Below, in pieces: positions 5,701 to 5,990 of a DNA stretch of 5,990 nucleotides. Source of the stretch: Oscillospiraceae bacterium. GTDB lineage: Bacteria; Bacillota; Clostridia; Oscillospirales; Acutalibacteraceae. Numbering within the stretch: position 1 is the stretch's first letter; each line of letters opens with the position of its first letter. The position numbers and the translations under genes were made by a program. The notes beneath the pieces were generated by a model. It saw only the letters and a program-made list of their open reading frames with translations. It ran no database searches and was not told where the DNA came from. The stretch lies in NCBI GenBank assembly GCA_031254555.1, contig JAIRUF010000098.1, forward strand, positions 1-5,990, read 5' to 3'.

Positions 5701-5729
5701 TGCAATAACGACAGTATGTGTGATACAAT
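5700..5729 (+). promoter_or_regulatory. Promoter of the GDPD-like gene (extended -10)
   Basis: TTGCAA (5700-5705), an 18-bp spacer, and TACAAT (5724-5729) with TG at 5721-5722 form an extended -10 promoter. The design is the same as that of the diguanylate cyclase promoter: the same -35 hexamer, spacer length and TGN. The expected start near 5736 gives a leader of about 42 nt. Confidence 0.55.
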
Positions 5730-5777
5730 TTATTAAATATACTCCTACAATAAACTTTAAAGTGGTGACAATCTATT

Positions 5778-5990
5778 ATGAAAATCTGCCGTAAATTTAT
5801 ATCAGTATTTCTTATTCTGTTTGTTTTGTGTGCGCTTTTCTCTCAAACCGCCTCTGCTGTGCAAACAGAAGATACCAGCTCTATAGACGAGATCGTCTCC
5901 AGTTTTAACAACCCCAACGGACGCTTAATGAGTGTGGCAAATAAGGGCAACTGGAGATATTTCCCGGAAAATTCTTTAGAGGGAATAGAG
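5778..5990 (+). CDS. Exported glycerophosphodiester phosphodiesterase-like protein, 3'-truncated by the window edge
   Basis: Only the first 71 codons are present. The start ATG 5778 follows a weak ribosome binding site, GTGGTGA (5762-5768), with 9 nt between. Residues 1-27 form a clear secretion signal: basic MKICRK, a hydrophobic core, and TASA before Val28 as a signal peptidase I site, so the protein is exported or cell-surface. Residues 50-67 (LMSVANKGNWR and YFPENSLEG) match the first conserved block of the GDPD family, normally AHRG followed by PENS/PENT. That family cleaves glycerophosphodiesters to sn-glycerol 3-phosphate and an alcohol. Here N55-K56 replace the usual His-Arg; the His is catalytic in known GDPDs, while PEN (63-65) with its Glu is kept. 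The protein may be a divergent subfamily, use another residue, or be inactive. The rest of the active site lies beyond the window. Confidence 0.65.
   Translation, partial: MKICRKFISVFLILFVLCALFSQTASAVQTEDTSSIDEIVSSFNNPNGRLMSVANKGNWRYFPENSLEGIE

Noticed and set aside
1..5990. CRISPR array, insertion sequence, toxin-antitoxin pair, tRNA or rRNA
   Set aside because: No spaced direct repeats, transposase motifs, terminal repeats, paired small genes or cloverleaf sequences were found on either strand by reading.

Overview
The window reads as a chromosomal segment of a low-to-moderate GC Gram-positive anaerobe, most likely a member of the Clostridia. This is inferred from strong AAGGAG-type ribosome binding sites, GTG/TTG starts, AT-rich consensus-like sigma-A promoters, a Bacillota-type ArgS, a 252-residue ExoA-type AP endonuclease and a DegV-family protein. 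No marker fixes the genus. All protein genes lie on the + strand. I see no mobile element, CRISPR array, rRNA or tRNA.

Layout: (1) The C-terminal 448 codons of arginyl-tRNA synthetase (argS), ending in a strong hairpin terminator. (2) A gap of about 390 bp. On the MINUS strand it holds a perfect consensus promoter (TTGACA, 17 bp, TATAAT) followed about 85 bp later by an intrinsic terminator. This is a self-contained transcription unit of about 115-120 nt and probably an unannotated small RNA. The same gap holds a 21-bp near-palindrome and a + strand promoter for the next genes. (3) A likely three-gene operon: a lipoprotein-type MltG endolytic transglycosylase, an exodeoxyribonuclease III/AP endonuclease, and a DegV-family lipid-binding protein. 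Gaps are 24 and 29 bp, the last two genes share an identical 14-nt Shine-Dalgarno block, and a terminator follows. (4) A separately transcribed diguanylate cyclase with six predicted membrane helices, a GGDEF active site and an RxxD inhibitory site, with its own promoter and terminator. (5) The start of an exported protein resembling glycerophosphodiester phosphodiesterases, cut by the window end.

The genes cover translation, cell-wall synthesis, base-excision DNA repair, fatty-acid handling, c-di-GMP signalling and possibly phosphodiester turnover. Apart from the three-gene operon there is no sign that they form one system.

The items most worth following up are the minus-strand small RNA unit, the start of the MltG gene and the GDPD-like protein. 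The MltG gene has a complete lipoprotein signal peptide in frame but no ATG/GTG/TTG start in that frame; a GTG one frame away is joined to it by a TTTTAAAAAA run. The GDPD-like protein has Asn-Lys where the family's catalytic His-Arg is expected. I found no convincing undescribed multi-gene system.
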